Shown: positions 49,946 through 63,070, counted from the stretch's first letter. The stretch is 64,000 nt of DNA from Cercis canadensis (GCA_003255065.1 QAOA01007971.1:382370-446369), one strand, 5' to 3'. The notes: generated by a model not told the origin, from the sequence alone. Numbers and translations are program-made.

Positions 49946-51540
49946 AAGTAAATGCTCTTAAAAAAGAGTAAAGAAGAGAGGATTTAATAAGAAAGAGCCA
50001 ACAGTCTCAAAATGAGAAATGAATTGTTTACCTCGGCATAAGACTTTGGATTTGAATCCTTGCCGATGCCTTTGGTGGTGCTAAACCAAAGAACCACTGC
50101 CTAGGTAATGTTGGGCCTCATAGACCTTGCTTTTTCAACCATGTCGGTATTGGGCCTGATACTCCCTCATGTTAGGTAAATAAAATTGCTACTTCAAGAC
50201 CTTATGTATCCACACTGCATCATTCAATAAAACTACTTCGGTAAATAAATTTAGGTAATTTTGTATTTTCTATAAATGATTTATCATATTAATCAAATGT
50301 TTATTTAAATCATGGGTGGCTATATTACCCCACCTGATATGACCTAAATAGAGGGTGATATTTTATTATATTGATATAATTGATGTAATTTAAATTTTAT
50401 TAAATTTGTGTTTGAGCTATACAAACAAAAAAGTAATTGAACATAATAAAATTTAGAATGTGCCATTTGTGAGAGAATTATCTAGTTTAAACTAAAATAG
50501 TATAAAAAAAATTACANATAAAAAAAAATTACAAAAAATTTTATTTATATTATATCAAGTCAAGGTAGCATAGCTAACACCTTAAATCACATCAATGTTA
50601 CTAAGAAGGTAAAGTTATTTAACTGCCAACAATATTACTTAATTAAATTCAAAATCATAGATATAAATAGAAAGCAATGCTACGTAACTTGGAAGAATTG
50701 AAGGGATTGAAAATCAAATTCAATACGTACTATATTAGGAATGCAAACATGGGAGATTGTATATTTATTTATTTTTGTTTACACCTAAAGTATCACTATA
50801 CTTTTTGGATATGAGATTAATCCTTATTCAAGACGAGAATAGTAACCCATAAATCCCTCTCAACAAATGCAACTCCAAAGATTCGAACTCAAATATGGAA
50901 GATTGTATATAATGGCACATCATCAATACATCTACTTCGATGGATAAAGTTTTACAATTTTTAGAATCATATTTTGTATGTATCACGGATACTATGCATC
51001 CGGTTTTAGTGAGTGAAATTTATATATATTTTTTTTAGAATTTAAACTATTTAAAATCTTTTAACATGTTTCCTTGTTAATAATATATTTTAAAGGAATA
51101 CTTACTTCATTCAATTACTTGTCAATAACAAAATTTGATTTACTTCTCAAGAATTTAGAAGTAATATATACAAACTTTGTGCATGCAAAGGTTTGAGCTG
51201 CATACACCAATGACCCTTTGGCTCTATTGGTTCCTGCTTTGTTAATTTATTAACAGAGAAAGCCAGGATTCAAGGGTTCAATTATAGGCGGAAGCAACTT
51301 TTTTCCTTTATAATTGTCATGAACCAAGAAAGAACAAGAACTGTTTGAGCTGCATGCATTAACCTTAATTTATCAAAACATATACTGCGATTATACCACG
51401 AGTATGTACAGCCTACAGGGTCATCACAATGTCTTAACATTTCATAACATTTCACAACAGGCATAAACATCAAAACATATTACTGCCATAGACAATCCAG
51501 CAGAGATTTACCAAAATGAGGACCCTCTGGAAAGGTTTGA
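49946..51540. other. Intergenic DNA downstream of the coiled-coil gene
   Basis: AT-rich, no supported gene. A single N at 50,517 sits between two copies of 'ataaaaaaaattaca'. The part closest to 51,540 is probably the 3' UTR of the next gene. Confidence 0.45.
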
Positions 51541-54500
51541 TCAAAACGAAAACCCTCTTAAAGTGTTGAACCGATCGAGTATATCAGCTTTACGCTGGTT
51601 AGAAATCCGCTTCTTCAGCTCCCATTTTTGCATTTCAGAATGTGCAAGCTGAATGTCACCAACAATGGTTGGAATGGACTCTGCATGCGTTGCTATAGTA
51701 CAAGTCAACTCAGTTTTTCTCTTCTGCTTACCCTCATGGGAACTCAGTATCTCAGCTCTTTTTAACTGAAGCTGTGAAATCTGATCATCAATTTCCTGGA
51801 TGGCTAATGAGCTGCCGTCTACTTCTGCCTGTATCTGGGTTACTTTGTCTTTCAATTCACTGTACTCCTTCTTGAGACTTATAACTTTAACCTTCTTGGC
51901 CTCAAGGTCAGCAAAGAAATTGTCAGCCTGGTCTATGATTCTGTTAGCCTCCTGGAATGCCTCAACGATCAATGGGATTTCTTCCGCCGACTTTAACTTG
52001 ATAACTTCATCAAGAGTAAGCCTAGGATCATTACGAAGTTGTGAAGCAAGTATTGCAAGTTCTGAAAAATTTCTTGAAGAGACCAAAGAAGGGAAATCCA
52101 TAGCAAGAAGGGTAGAAAGCTTCTTTCTGCACTCAGTCATATCAGTTTCTGAAGCAGGAGTATTTGGCTTTGCAGGATTAGATAATGAAGTCTCAGTTTG
52201 AGGTAGAACAAGAATGTCCTCCAAAGAATTAAAATAGTCATCAAAATTCTCTGTAATGGTTTCATTTGGAGGTTTCTCTGGTGTTGTCTGAATATCAGAT
52301 CCTTCTTTGGAAGCAACAAAAGTATTCTCAGTCTCAGATGAACCAATATTGCTGGTAGAAAGTTGACCCGACCCAGAATCTGAGTTGCCTGTTAAATCCT
52401 TAAATAAATCATACTGCATGTCGTCATCCATAGAGCACAAGTCAATAATGGTATCTTCATCTTGTTCGACAGGCCGGAAGACTGATCTGGAAGATCTCCG
52501 AATAGGTCGCTTAGCAGCAGATGAAATAGTTTGTGCTTTTCGTTTTTGTTTTCTCTGGATAGAGATCCTTTCTGTCACTCTATTTTCAGTTTCATCTGTT
52601 TTTACTGGTGGCAGGATGGAAATAGATATTACAGAAAGTCCATAAAGAAAAATTAAAATACACTAAATAATATGAAGTGTATAAATGAACACCGGATTAT
52701 GATAAGCAGCTATGTTGTTGCAAAAATATAAGACAGCAATCAACTACTTCCTCAGTCAGATAAGAATAAAGGATCCTACTTTATTTCACGAACTTCAGAC
52801 AAAAAATATTCAAGATTTGTTACACATCTGCTATTCAGAAATTTGCTCCACTCCTGAACTCAAATATTCACCTTCACCCTCCTAGCTATTCAGAAAGGCC
52901 ACTGAGCACACATAAGAAATACAGGAAATATTGTGAAAGATAATCTAAGAGGACACTACTGAACAAGTGAAAATCATGCTAATTGACCTTAAATAAGGAG
53001 AAGATAGAATGAAGAGAGACCAGTTATATATCTGGGAAGAAATGTTTAAAAATTTCAGGTCCAAGAGCTTAACTCCGTTAAGACTGATTGCCTAACCAAA
53101 GTGACTACTTCATAATTGTTTGTCTAATTTAATGGCATCTTAAATAAAAATTAAAATGCAAAGAAAGCAAAATAACAACCACATGCTACTTATGACAAAA
53201 AATGAAATTCTTTTTATATTTCTTCTTCTTCTAATCATAGCCATAATAGGCTGAGGATAACACTTATATTATATGTGTCATTATGTCTCTTGATCTTACC
53301 ATGTTTCCACTGATATTGGATTGTTTTTAATGAATTAACCTGTTGGTCAACATAGATCAAGCAGAATGCAATTCTTCAAAATTATTGGCGCATTAGAAAT
53401 GAAGCAAAAAGGGAAAGTCAGAAGATAAAATAACCAGTAAAAGATAGGGGAGAGTTCCATCTACATGTTCAGTTGCATTTATTGTGATTTTTAAATTTTG
53501 CTGTCCCAAAAGACCACCATTGGCATAGAGAGAATTTAATCTTTGACCTGAAGCTGATGAGTGGCAATAGGATGAAGTCATCCAAGAAAAAATGAAGTAT
53601 GCAAAAGAAAAGGCCTTTAGGTATTTTAGAAAAAAAATAAATTTGCAAACCAAGATGTTCTAAGGAATAATATAAGAGTGTCCAGTAATATGTAGAATCC
53701 AAAGTGGAACTTCCACTCAAGAAAGAAGATAGATACTAAAGTTACACTGCCAGCTCTTAGAAGATACTAACCACTGTAGACATTCCAAGCAAAAGACTCA
53801 CATAAAATTTCAGAATGCAATTTACTCTTCAACTTATTGCTGTTTCTGTTACTATATCAGAAGATTCCACATCATAGTGAACTAAGTGACTCCATGATTA
53901 AGACAAATCATAGTAGAGAAAGCAACTTGATAAAATACAAAAAGAGAAAATCTGGATGTCCTGGGTGGATAAACAAGAACAACATAGGACAAAGTATCCT
54001 TAGATAAGTAAACTGACTAGTGACTTCAAATTTTAGAAAAATGGAAATTTAAAGAAAAATTAGACTGAAAGCTCTGAAAACCAAGATTGAATACCAACAT
54101 ACTAGCAGGAAAGTAAATAGTAGAGAGAAAATGGTGACACCAGATTGAAAAGATACCTCTTAGCTCAATGTTTTGGGCTAACCTTTTGTAGGGGACAGCT
54201 TGACTGAGGGAACCTTCCAGCTGAACAAAGCAAAGAATTCTTCTAGGCCCATGCTGGGAAAATTTGAAGTAATATAACGTTCAATAGCAAGCTTGCTTGG
54301 GAAACCCTGTTTATTAGAGGGATTCTGAAGAGATTTCGGGGGAAACAGATATCTATCATGGAAGTAGCCAGCATTGTTGAACCTTCTTCCCACTTTCCAG
54401 CTCCATATGTCACCAGGATTAGGCCACCCTTCAGGAGCATATGGCAAGCCTTCACCAGAATCAAAAGGTGACACTGGCTTATGAAGAAAACTTTTTTCCC

Positions 54501-56647
54501 TTACCACAGGGGTGCAAGCATTAGTTTCATTAGGAGTATCTTTCTCCAAAAGTTCCTTTTCCTGCAGAGAATTTTTTTCCCTTACCACAGGTGTGCAAGC
54601 ATTAGTTTCGTTGGGAGTATCATTCTCCAAAGGTTCCTTTTCCAGCTGAAAGCTGTAAAAACATAAATGTCAACTGCTGAATAGACCTGACAATCACATA
54701 TTTGTGTGCACATATCTATGTTTGCACACAGATGTATATGCATTTATGTTCTTGTAGATTACTCCCATAATATAAAATAGAATTCCATGTGTTGAAAATG
54801 AATTCCATAAATTATTTTCATCACTCATTTTTTATTTTAGGAGACCATTTCAATTTGCATGTATATTAGTCTTGTATTATGTAAATGATCTCCAAGAACT
54901 TTGTTTGCACAAGGCTAAAAAGGTCGCTAACTTCATTTACTGCTAAATTTAGGTAGAAGGCCTAAATGCCCATTTATTTCCACATCTTATTCTGGTGCAT
55001 TGCCAAAAATGGGATTTGTTTTTCCAGCTTACCAAGAAAAATGGACACAACAATTATCATTGCTTGCTTTTTCACATGTTACGTAAATTAAACAATAACA
55101 GAAAAATAACTTCTTTCAGCACTTCAATAGGGCACAATAAAATTGTTATAAGATCACAGTGAAAATAGAAAAGGAATGATAACAGTAATATCACATAATA
55201 TGTTTTAACTGAATATTTCACCCCCATATCTTGATTGTCTATCTTGCTTAAATGCTGAAGTATGATGCATTGACACTTCAAGAGAAGAGCCAAGCCCATA
55301 GCTGACATGTGTTCGGACATTATAACCAATAATTTGATAAAAGACCACTTCCAATATTGGAAAAAATACATATCAAGAGTACAATGTCTTCCACCTCTTG
55401 AATCTTGACCACATTCTACACATGTTTAGACACGTATAAGACATACTTTCAGATATTGGTTGTTTTCTTATACCATTATATGTACAATTTGTACTAAAAT
55501 AAAATTTTAAACATATATGCATACACCGAGCTGTGTCCTTGTGTTCAAAGTTTACTTGTTTCCCCATGCTTATAAAATGCAACTTCTTGTTTCCTATATC
55601 AGTTTTTCTAGCGTTTAGATATGGTTTATGTATCAATGAATGATTGGAAGATGAATCATACTATCAGCCACAACTCAGATACATTGGATTGACGAACCAA
55701 GAAATCAAGGTAGACTTCAAGATGAGCATAGGAAAGATATAAATTTTCCTCTTGACATTGCCCCACCCAAAATTTTAGATAACTTATGATAGAACCATAT
55801 ATTAAGATTTGAGCTTGTCAACCATTGGTTATGAGCTCATAGTTATGCATTGGTCATGTATCCAAAAATTGTACTCCGAGATTCCTAATTCATAAACTCT
55901 AAATCCATTCAAGAAACATCAGGCACAAAAATATATAATCAATTATTCAACAACATTAAGAATTTGAGAACAAAAGAGAAAAAGCAGAAAGAAGGATTGG
56001 GTGCTTGGAAGTCATAATGGTGTCATTGGGTGCTAGTTAGTATAGAAAATATGGTAAGAAATTACTATCATGTTATCATAACATGCAAAAAGGATTGCAC
56101 CCACAAAATGGGTGAAGTGGTGCAAAGTCTCCACAAAGCTTCATGGAACAAAAAGAAACTGGTATGATAAACCATATGGGTCCAGAAGCTGATAAATTTG
56201 TTAAAAATCTAGGAGACCCGCAAAGAATTGGCACCTTGGGTTCTTCACAGCAACTCAGACACATTATTTGGTCCAATAATCCAATTAATTAGATACCTCA
56301 AGTATTCTTAGTTTTAACTTGCATGCAACAACTAAACCAGCCAGAGCAAGCAAATTTCAACTTAATCATTATTCTTTATTTAATGTTTGTAGCCCTATGA
56401 GAGTTACCGCGATTCCTTCCCGTTTAAGTCACAAAATATCAAACAAACCCCTTCATACAAAATAAATATACTGAAGAGAACAAAAAGATGGAAAAGATTC
56501 ATTTTTTCCTCTGATTTTCACCAACTTAAAAACAATGAACGAAGAAAAAAAATAAGGAATTGCAATTTCTATATCAATCGAAATTGAAGAATGAAGAATG
56601 AAAAGCTCAAAGCTTTACCTGGGATTCTTATCGTCGGTCGTAGCCAT
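51541..56647 (-). CDS. Coiled-coil protein sharing the N-terminal module of the PHD gene, three exons
   Basis: Minus-strand exons 56647-56619 (MATTDDKNP), 54652-54183 and 52604-51541, all GT-AG and in frame, encode 520 residues. Two introns are long (about 1.97 and 1.58 kb). Residues about 75-165 hold the Trp-rich module ('GEGLPYAPEGWPNPGDIWSW', later 'FPSKLAIERYI' and 'FSWKVPS'), clearly homologous to the 43.65-46.33 kb gene. Instead of a PHD finger, the rest has a basic stretch ('KRPIRRSSRS', likely nuclear localisation), an acidic region, and a long coiled coil over roughly the last 170 residues. Residues about 21-63 contain a 27-residue tandem repeat. Nuclear location is inferred; function unknown. 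Confidence 0.8.
54498..54660 (-). repeat. 81-bp in-frame coding duplication
   Basis: 'cccttaccacag' recurs exactly 81 bases apart (54,498 and 54,579), duplicating the DTPNETNACTPVVREK block. Since 81 is divisible by 3, the frame is kept. Confidence 0.85.
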
Positions 56648-58707
56648 CGCAGGGACAAACGTTGGGTGGCTCCCAAAGGCACTCTCTGCCTCTCTGAAGT
56701 CCCAAAACGATGTGGCTTTGCCTTTGTTTCACCTACAAATCCCAAAAAAAGCAAAAATTAAATATGAGAAGATAATAGTTAGTGGCAGAAGCTATGATAA
56801 TGGAAGAAAATGAAGAGAAAAATAGAAGAAAGTAGAAGAGGAAGATAGAACTCTGACGTTGGGGTTCAATGTCAGAAGCTAGGAAGGAGAGAGGATTTGC
56901 GTGAGTGCTGAGCTGAGGGGTGGAGGAGTTGGCAGCGAGAGAAGAGAGAAGACGAGGTTTGGAATTGGAATTCGCATTTGAAAGGTAACGTTACTTCCAG
57001 ACGGTACAAATTACTGTTTACTTTTTCATTTTTTATTTCTGAACAAAAATCACTATTTTTACTGGGTTGAGTATCCACAGTTCCAACTATCCAAGTAGAG
57101 AAAAACGAGTTATAAAGAATTTTTTAAGTTTAATTAAATTTATATGAGACAATTAATAATAACATTACTCATATGGTAAAAAAAAAATTACTTTAAATTT
57201 TAATATTTTTTAAAAATTTAACCCAAGACAAAAAAAATTACATAATAAGACAAATATTAAAAATTACATTACGCACAAAGTGGGCTAGCAACGCTATTCT
57301 TCCTTCAACTTGCAATGGCTTCAATGAATCAAAACCCAAGACTAGGGAGAGATGATAAGGGGTCTAGGAATAGGAATTGAATATAATAGCCTGCATAGGT
57401 GCCCTTAAAATTTTAGTTGAAGTGCCTTTTAAAGTTGCAACCATTTTTTACAGCAATTTTGCAGTTAAAACTTTGCATTGGACAGTAAATTGTTAAGTCT
57501 TCCTCTTTATTTTCCAAAGTTGTAAAATCCCCCAAGTTTTTTAATTGCTCCTCACCCATATCTCCACCTGCATATCTTAACTTTTGCTTATTTAATTGCT
57601 TACTACTCAAGTGCATAGTCCATGTGGAAAATTATTTGATAAATGCATTCAAATCTCTAACACATCTTTCGGAGGTTTAAATCATTTCATCTACAAAATA
57701 TAAATGATTATTTAGCCAATTGCTGCATTAAATTTGACATGCAAGAATAAACATTCTATTATAAAAAATCGTTAGTTATGCTTATTCAATATCTAAACAT
57801 GCCTTTTTATTTTGGGTGACCATTCTAAAAAAGAGTTAGCACTAGAGTTAAGTATCTTAATCTACCTTAATCATGGGATGTAGGAGTTGTGGGTGAACAG
57901 ATATCTTATCTTTATTTATTATTATTATTATCTTAATTATCCTAATTATCTTGCAACTAGCTATTGTTATCATATTGAGCTAGTAGTTATCTAAGAGGAG
58001 TTGGTGCTTATTCAATAGGTACGTTGTAAAACACAAGCAAGAATAAATATTCTATTGTAAAAAACCGTTCGGCATTTTATCTTGGCTGGCAATTCTAAAA
58101 AAGAGTACTTCATTGGCATCCTCAAGGAAGCATTCTTTTCACTATGTGTAGGAGGTGGTTTTGCTCATTATGCTGCTCGAATGTCTCCTCTTTAATTGAA
58201 CGAATCTCATTTGTCCAAAGAAATACAAAGACTTAAAATTAATGTGTGAAAAGAGTTTGAGTAAACATCATGCATCCTAAATCTCAATTTCTCCAGTCAA
58301 CTTGGAAGATTAAGATAGTTAATCAAAAGCACCATGTATTTAAAAGGTCAAATTTCCCACTTCTCTCTTCCTAAGTAGATAAATGAGCAAAGAGAACAAA
58401 AAACATATGGCAATAACTTGACCTACCTGATCTGCTTAACTTGACTTAACTGATCAGCTTTTGAGGGAAAGCTTCTCTTTCAAAGTGTGACTCCTTTAAG
58501 AGATTAAGATGGTTGTTGAGACAAGTAATCTTCATGAATAATTATTAACTGTTCTGCTACCTGCTTGCATCACAAGAAATCACCAGCATAATTCAAAAGT
58601 TCATGTAGAATATCAATTGTTCACAAAAACCATGAAGATGCAATGCTCTTAGACTTAATGTATTGAAGAGCAAATCACGTTCACAAAAACCATTTAGAGA
58701 CATGTTT
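56648..58707. other. Intergenic region upstream of the coiled-coil gene
   Basis: 56,648-57,000 is the likely promoter and leader of the minus-strand gene. Farther on, a partial direct repeat links about 57,740-57,830 and 58,035-58,110 ('gcaagaataaa.attctatt' ... 'attctaaaaaagag'). No gene is supported. Confidence 0.4.
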
Positions 58708-58914
58708 TCAAGGGCATAGGAAACAATGATTGTTTTGAGAAATCTCAAGAACTCTAATAGTAGTCATGTTGTGGTGAGCATCAAGAACAGGGCCAAACTG
58801 TATGTTGCCTCTAAGGTTTAGAGCATGCAACCTGAAAAGAAATGTGGAATTCAGAAAACCTTGAGGAATTTTCAATCTGTCAATTTTACAGTAATATATT
58901 TCTGAAGACTTCAT
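58708..58914 (-). pseudogene. LRR fragment
   Basis: The minus-strand frame contains 'IPQGFLNSTFLFRLHALNLR' and 'TIRVLEISQNN', which fit the LxxLxLxxN pattern of plant extracellular or NLR-type leucine-rich repeats. Only about two repeats remain. Confidence 0.5.
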
Positions 58915-59378
58915 TCTATGCTTATGCTTAGATGCTATTGGTTGCCTTGTTAATATAAATAAAACACATATGGTATGTTCTAAACATGTCTACAACAAAT
59001 TATGTCAGCCATTAAAATGCTGAGACAACCATTGAGTTTTGATATCAAGAGCTCTCCATAGTTTCATCATCTTTCAAGTGGCTACCATGTAAGCTGTTCA
59101 CCAGAAAGTGGTACTTACATTCTCATATTTTCTTGACCCCATAATGAAGGCTTCTCTATAAGACAGTACCATTTCATGAACTCATGTCTGATCTCATTAT
59201 TGATGACATGAGGTAGCCCTTCACCAACCATTAGGCCAATGGTTTGCCAAATATCTCTTTATCTATGTATATACTTATGAAATTATGGTTGCAGCCACAA
59301 GAAGAACAAGTCCTTGGCCTCCTTAAAGCATCAATATTTCCTTCTCATAGAAGTCCTTCTGAAACCATTCTCTCGTTC

Positions 59379-59618
59379 AAAACTATGGGTTTCTGTCTGC
59401 GTCATATGGATGTGCCAAAGGGCTATCTTGCAGTCTATGTAGGAGAAGAGAATCAAAAGAAGCGGTTCGTTATTCCCATATCACACTTGAATCAACATTC
59501 ATTTCAAAGCTTACAGAGTCAAGCTGAACAAGAATTTGGATATGATCTCCAATGAGTGGCCTCACAATTTCTTGCACAGAGATGTCTTCTTAGAAATCAC
59601 TTCTTGCTTGCGCTGAAG
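59379..59618 (+). pseudogene. SAUR pseudogene (frameshift)
   Basis: From [20 protein letters not shown] the frame follows the SAUR core to 'QAEQEFGYD', then loses one base relative to the intact gene at 62,133 and stops early. The remaining tail (TIPC-like, 'EITSCLR'-like) is visible in another frame to about 59,618. The N-terminal part is also shortened compared with the intact gene. Confidence 0.75.
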
Positions 59619-60317
59619 CTCAGAAATATTTATCAACAGATATCAAGCAATTTTGTAGAAAAGACATCATCTAACATTGTACATTCCTTCATTAGCATCA
59701 CTCCAAATAAGTAATTCATGAACAAAGATTAGTGCAATTTTCTCTGTATTATTACTTGGTTCTTTCATGTAGACATATTAAAAACTGTGACTGATCAGTT
59801 GTCCACTATGTCTTTCGTACACTAGAATCCTTTGCAGAAGCTTATTTTTATTATATGAATGATGCTTGTTAATGACCATTTTCTGCACCCAAGAAAGGAT
59901 ATTGAACAGCCCTATAGTTTTCTTCCTTTTTTAACCTTTCACATGTGCTAATGAAAGAGCTTTATTCAGAAGCAAAAGCAAATTGGTGAACAAAACCCTC
60001 ATCTTTTTAATCTATGATGATATATGCAATATCACGATTGATTTGGGCTGATGTATTCATAAGTTTAAAATACCCCTTTCACGGAGATGCAATATTTTAC
60101 CTGTACATAAATATTTCTGATATGCACCTGCAATAGTAAATTAGTAACACAAATATATGAGTTATTGTAGAATATATTTATGGGGATCTGGAAGAAATAG
60201 TTATTACCAAAAAGAAAAAGTTACTTGCAATAAACAAAAAATAGCCTCTATGTTCATTGCAGCTTTCAATTTATTACTCTCCTTGGAAAATACACAGCAA
60301 TAACACAAAAGTTAAGG

Positions 60318-60760
60318 ATCCTTATCTTTTAGAAACGATATAATAATTCAGCAGAAGCTTTCTAAGCCACAAATCAGATGTAGCATACTGAGTTGTATTT
60401 ATCATATTGCTGAAACATCGTGGGATGTCTGATGCATGTCTACAGCACAATATGTCAACTGTTACATTGTTGAAATTAAAGATTAGGTTTACATAAGAAA
60501 ACAGAAACTTAAGATTAGGTTTTGACCTGGAAAAAAAGTCTTCTATTTTCAAGTGGGAACTCTGTTGGTAATTGCTGCAGAAGGTAAGGTACGTATACTC
60601 ATCTCAAATCTCAGCTAAGCGGTTGATTCATGAGAAACACCTCAAAGACAATACCATGTGATCTCTCATAAACCACTGTTTCTCTGTAGGCTCTTTCATC
60701 TATATATCCACTCATCCTTGGATTCAAAAGCATGTCCACAATAAAATATGTCAACCATTA
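60318..60760 (+). repeat. SAUR promoter block without a gene (copy a)
   Basis: Aligns with 61,650-62,020 upstream of the intact SAUR, including 'ttgctgaaacatcgt', 'gattaggttttgac', ACAATACCATGTGAT at 60,648 and 'ctttcatctatatatccact'. No SAUR coding sequence follows. Confidence 0.7.
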
Positions 60761-60875
60761 AGATGCTCAGATCAACAGTAGGTTATGACATTTACATATC
60801 CCATGTAGGTTGTTCTACAGATAAGTGTGGAAGACAATCTCATATAATTGCTTGACCCTTGATAAAAGAAATTAC

Positions 60876-61020
60876 GACAGTACCATGTGATGCTTGAGGC
60901 CATGTCTCGCAATAGACCCTACAGGCTCTTCACCAACATGTAGTTCAAATGAGAAATGTTTGAACAGAGATTATTGCAATTTTTTCTTGATTACTTATTT
61001 TGCTTTCTTCCATAAATCTA
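60876..61020 (+). repeat. SAUR promoter motif joined to SAUR 3' flank (copy b)
   Basis: 'acagtaccatgtgat' at about 60,878 is followed within about 70 bases by 'atgagaaatgtttgaacagag', which matches the 3' flank of the intact gene (62,505-62,530). The coding part is therefore deleted. Confidence 0.65.
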
Positions 61021-61305
61021 ATTGGCATTTGTCTCTCCGACACTAAAGTTAATTGCAGAATCATATTTTTACTTCTGCATGAACCTAGTATATTAGTACT
61101 TCCAACACTCAGACAGATAATCTACTACATTACTAAAACTTTCTAACTTGATTAATCCCTTTCACCCTGACTAATGAATAGATGAAACAGAGACTTTTTC
61201 GAAAGCACAATGCAAATTTATGAACAAACTACTAATTGAAATTTTGTAGATCACAGTTGTTATCTTCAAGAATTAGTTCTATTAAGTTTGCTAATTTCGA
61301 ATGAA

Positions 61306-61506
61306 TCATGGGGTGAAACCATAGAATGAATTCGCAGCAAGACACAGATACATCAGATTCTTAGGCTTCTTCAAACAACTTGGTACCACAGTAAATTCAC
61401 TGTGAATTAAATCTAATGCTTGTAAATTTTTTTTGACGCACCATACAGATGAAGTTTTTGAGCTTCCAAATGTTTCTCCCTGAAATTTTTTATCTGACAA
61501 GTCCAA
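61306..61506 (-). pseudogene. LRR fragment
   Basis: 'LQALDLIHSEFTVVPSCLKK' followed by 'PKNLMYLCLAANSFYG' fits plant LRR spacing. A diverged copy of the same segment lies at about 62,890-63,070, about 1,590 bases on, so it travels with the SAUR block duplication. Confidence 0.55.
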
Positions 61507-61937
61507 TCATTTGTATATTAGCATTAAGGTTGTTATAGCAAAGGCTCAGGAGTCTAATGGAAGACATGTTTCAAAGACTAGAAAGTCTTTTCTATGTTTA
61601 GATCATAGTGGATAAGATAATTGAACTCCCCTAGCCATAAGGATGCTTATGCTTATCTTTAGAAACGCTAATATAATTCAGCTGAGCTTTCTAAAAAGCA
61701 TTATATGAATACGTCAGGTACTGAGTGTCCTTATCCTATTGCTGAAACATCGTAGGAAGTCTTAGGCATGTCTGAAGTATAAGACATCAGTTATTACATT
61801 GTTGAAAACGAAGATTAGGTTTTGACTAATAACAAAATCTTTTATTTCAAGTGGGTACTGTGCTGGCAGCTGTTCCGCATGGTGGGGCTGGTAGTCTCAA
61901 GTCTCAATCACTTGTTGATCCTTGAGAAAGCCTCTAA

Positions 61938-62004
61938 GACAATACCATGTGATCTCTCATGAGTCTTTGTCTATATGTATAGGCTCTTTCATCTTATATA
62001 TATC
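61938..62004 (+). promoter_or_regulatory. SAUR promoter: CATGTG box and TATA box
   Basis: ACAATACCATGTGAT (from 61,939) precedes 'cttatatatatc' (TATA box, about 61,993-62,004), with the ATG about 130 bases downstream. The CATGTG block recurs in at least four other places in the cluster, which marks it as the conserved element of these promoters. Confidence 0.55.
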
Positions 62005-62132
62005 AACTCATCCTTGCATTCAGAGTCAATAAAAGTCTTTCACAAGCATCAAGATTCAAAGGTTTCCTTCTTACACACAAGTCCTTTGGGATCTTTTGCT
62101 TCTTCTTTCTTTCTGTAGAGAAACATAAAACA

Positions 62133-62405
62133 ATGGGTTTTCGTTTACCTGGTATTCGACGTGCTTCATTCACAGCAAACCAAAGATCCTCAAAAGCTGT
62201 TGATGTCTTAAAAGGCTATCTGGCAGTCTATGTTGGAGACAAAATGAAGAGGTTTGTGATTCCCATATCATATTTGAGCCAACCTTCATTTCAAGACTTG
62301 TTGAGTCAAGCTGAGGAAGAATTTGGGTTTGATCATCCAATGGGTGGTCTAACAATTCCTTGCAGAGAAGATGTCTTCCTGGAGATTACCTCTGGCTTGC
62401 ACTGA
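62133..62405 (+). CDS. SAUR-family auxin-responsive protein
   Basis: Intronless 90-residue protein, the usual length for the SAUR19-24-like subgroup. It opens [13 protein letters not shown] and then has the SAUR core: '[20 protein letters not shown]', '[20 protein letters not shown]', '[12 protein letters not shown]' and the terminal 'FLEITSGL'. SAURs of this kind inhibit PP2C.D phosphatases at the plasma membrane, which activates H+-ATPases and promotes cell expansion. The gene has a good TATA promoter and sits in a block of decayed duplicates, of which it is the only intact one in the window. Confidence 0.93.
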   Translation: MGFRLPGIRRASFTANQRSSKAVDVLKGYLAVYVGDKMKRFVIPISYLSQPSFQDLLSQAEEEFGFDHPMGGLTIPCREDVFLEITSGLH

Positions 62406-62889
62406 AGACTGACATGTAGATGAGTAGTGCACTCGTGAAATCAATTTTGTAAAACAGGAATCATCTAACAATGTATATTCATAATTTTACTGACATGTAC
62501 ATCTAATGAGAGATGTTTGAATAGAGATTACTCCAATTTTCTCCACATCATATAGATTGCTTTCTTTCATAAATCTCAGAACGGTGAGTGAGTTGTCATT
62601 TATCTTTCAAACAATAACATGAATTGCAGAATCATAACATGAATTGCAGAATCATAGTTTTTCCTTATGTTTAAAACTAGCTGATTGCCACTTCCAGCAC
62701 TCGGACAAATTATATACTACAGTTTTAGAACCTTCCTATTCACTTCCTTTCATCCTAACCAATGAACAAATAAAACTGAGATTTCTTGAAAAGCATAATG
62801 CAAAATTATGAACAAACTATAGATTGCAATTTTGTTGAATACAATTGATTATCTCAAAGAACTAGATTTCTTTTTTCGTAATTTTCTCA

Positions 62890-63070
62890 AGGATTGTGGG
62901 ATGAGGCCATAGAATGAATTCAAAGCAAGATACTAATATATCAGATTTTTGAGCTTCCCTGAACAAGTTGGCACAACATTAAACTTGTTGTCACTCAAAC
63001 CTAATGCTTGTAATACACAAATCTTTTAAGCTTCAAAATGTTTCTCCCAGAAATTTCTTATCTGACAAAT
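62890..63070 (-). pseudogene. LRR fragment, second copy
   Basis: Diverged copy of 61,306-61,506 at nucleotide level ('tcccagaaatttcttatctgacaaatcc' vs 'tccctgaaattttttatctgacaagtcc' shortened region). No open frame is left. Confidence 0.45.

Noticed and set aside
58120..58195. Short frame reading 'FIGILKEAFFSLCVGGGFAHYA'
   Set aside because: Looks peptide-like but has no start, no neighbours in frame and no recognisable homology; most likely chance.
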